Shown here: positions 6,434 through 6,508 of the stretch, one piece after another
Layout: every line of letters starts with the position of its first letter
Numbering within the stretch: position 1 is the stretch's first letter
Assembly: GCA_021796055.1 (NCBI GenBank)
Contig: JAJYOS010000387.1
Location: 1 to 6,508, forward strand
DNA length: 6,508 bases
Direction of reading: 5' to 3'
DNA from: Bacteroidota bacterium
Lineage (GTDB): Bacteria > Bacteroidota > Kryptoniia > Kryptoniales > JAKASW01
Made by a program: the position numbers and the translations under genes
The notes under the pieces: model-generated
Told to the model about the DNA's origin: nothing
Databases searched by the model: none
Seen by the model: only the letters and a program-made list of their open reading frames with translations

Positions 6434-6466
6434 TTTCATGTCAGTTTCATTCTCTCGCGCTAGCTT
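6434..6466 (+). promoter_or_regulatory. PhoB-type promoter upstream of the gene starting at 6492
   Basis: TTTCATGTCAGTTTCAT (6434-6450) has two TTTCAT half-sites 11 bp apart. TAGCTT (6461-6466) follows after exactly 10 bp. The hexamer is a poor -10 (3 of 6 matches), as tolerated in activator-dependent promoters. A start near 6473 would give a leader of about 19 nt. The half-sites are identical to those of the two other boxes in the window, while the 5-bp spacer differs, so conservation is confined to the expected contact bases. Confidence 0.55.
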
Positions 6467-6491
6467 ACAGGGAACAAGAAATGGAGGTTAT

Positions 6492-6508
6492 ATGAAATTC
6501 AGAAGTAC
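6492..6508 (+). CDS. Start of a further gene, truncated by the window end
   Basis: ATG at 6492 begins MKFRS and the frame is open to the end of the window. GGAGG (6483-6487) lies 4 nt upstream, and a PhoB-type promoter lies just before it (6434-6466). Only five full codons are visible, so no product can be named. The Lys/Arg near the start would fit a signal peptide, but this cannot be tested here. Confidence 0.5.

Noticed and set aside
6481..6495. Four-codon ORF (ATG GAG GTT ATA TGA) overlapping the start at 6492
   Set aside because: It is made of the Shine-Dalgarno sequence itself and has no ribosome-binding site. It most likely arises by chance.

Overview
The window suggests a bacterium of the Fibrobacterota-Chlorobiota-Bacteroidota (FCB) superphylum. 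The evidence is an outer-membrane TonB-dependent receptor with a carboxypeptidase-regulatory-like N-terminal domain, and an MltD-type lytic transglycosylase with LysM repeats. Good Shine-Dalgarno sequences (GGAG, AGGAG, GAGGAG) and sigma70-like -10 hexamers are unlike most classical Bacteroidetes, so an Ignavibacteria/Chlorobi-side lineage is more likely. This placement is inference.

Layout. Positions 1-740 hold no convincing gene. They contain a compact symmetric array of REP-like mini-hairpins (322-463) and a probable terminator (568-591, minus strand) for the next gene. On the minus strand, 741-3158 encodes a secreted TonB-dependent outer-membrane receptor. A 441-bp divergent intergenic region follows, with two outward-facing promoters. 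On the plus strand, 3600-4640 encodes an exported seven-bladed YVTN/YncE-type beta-propeller, and 4747-6396 encodes an MltD-like lytic transglycosylase lipoprotein with three C-terminal LysM domains. A further plus-strand gene starts at about 6492 and runs out of the window.

The most interesting signal is regulatory. The sequence TTTCAT-N5-TTTCAT occurs three times, each followed after exactly 10 bp by a TANNNT hexamer. It lies upstream of the receptor gene (minus strand), of the propeller gene, and of the gene beginning at 6492. Two half-sites 11 bp apart with a -10 box 10 bp downstream is the geometry of E. coli PhoB-dependent promoters such as pstS (TGTCAT-N5-TGTCAT-N10-TATAAC). I infer a local regulon controlled by a PhoB/OmpR-family response regulator, possibly responding to phosphate starvation. 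It would couple an outer-membrane uptake receptor, a periplasmic propeller, a cell-wall hydrolase (as the second gene of the propeller operon) and an unseen fourth gene.

The second signal is the repeat array. Four 23-nt units, each a 5-bp stem with a GAA loop and an A/T-rich tail, are placed symmetrically around position 392. The units differ by compensatory stem changes, so the hairpin itself appears to be conserved.
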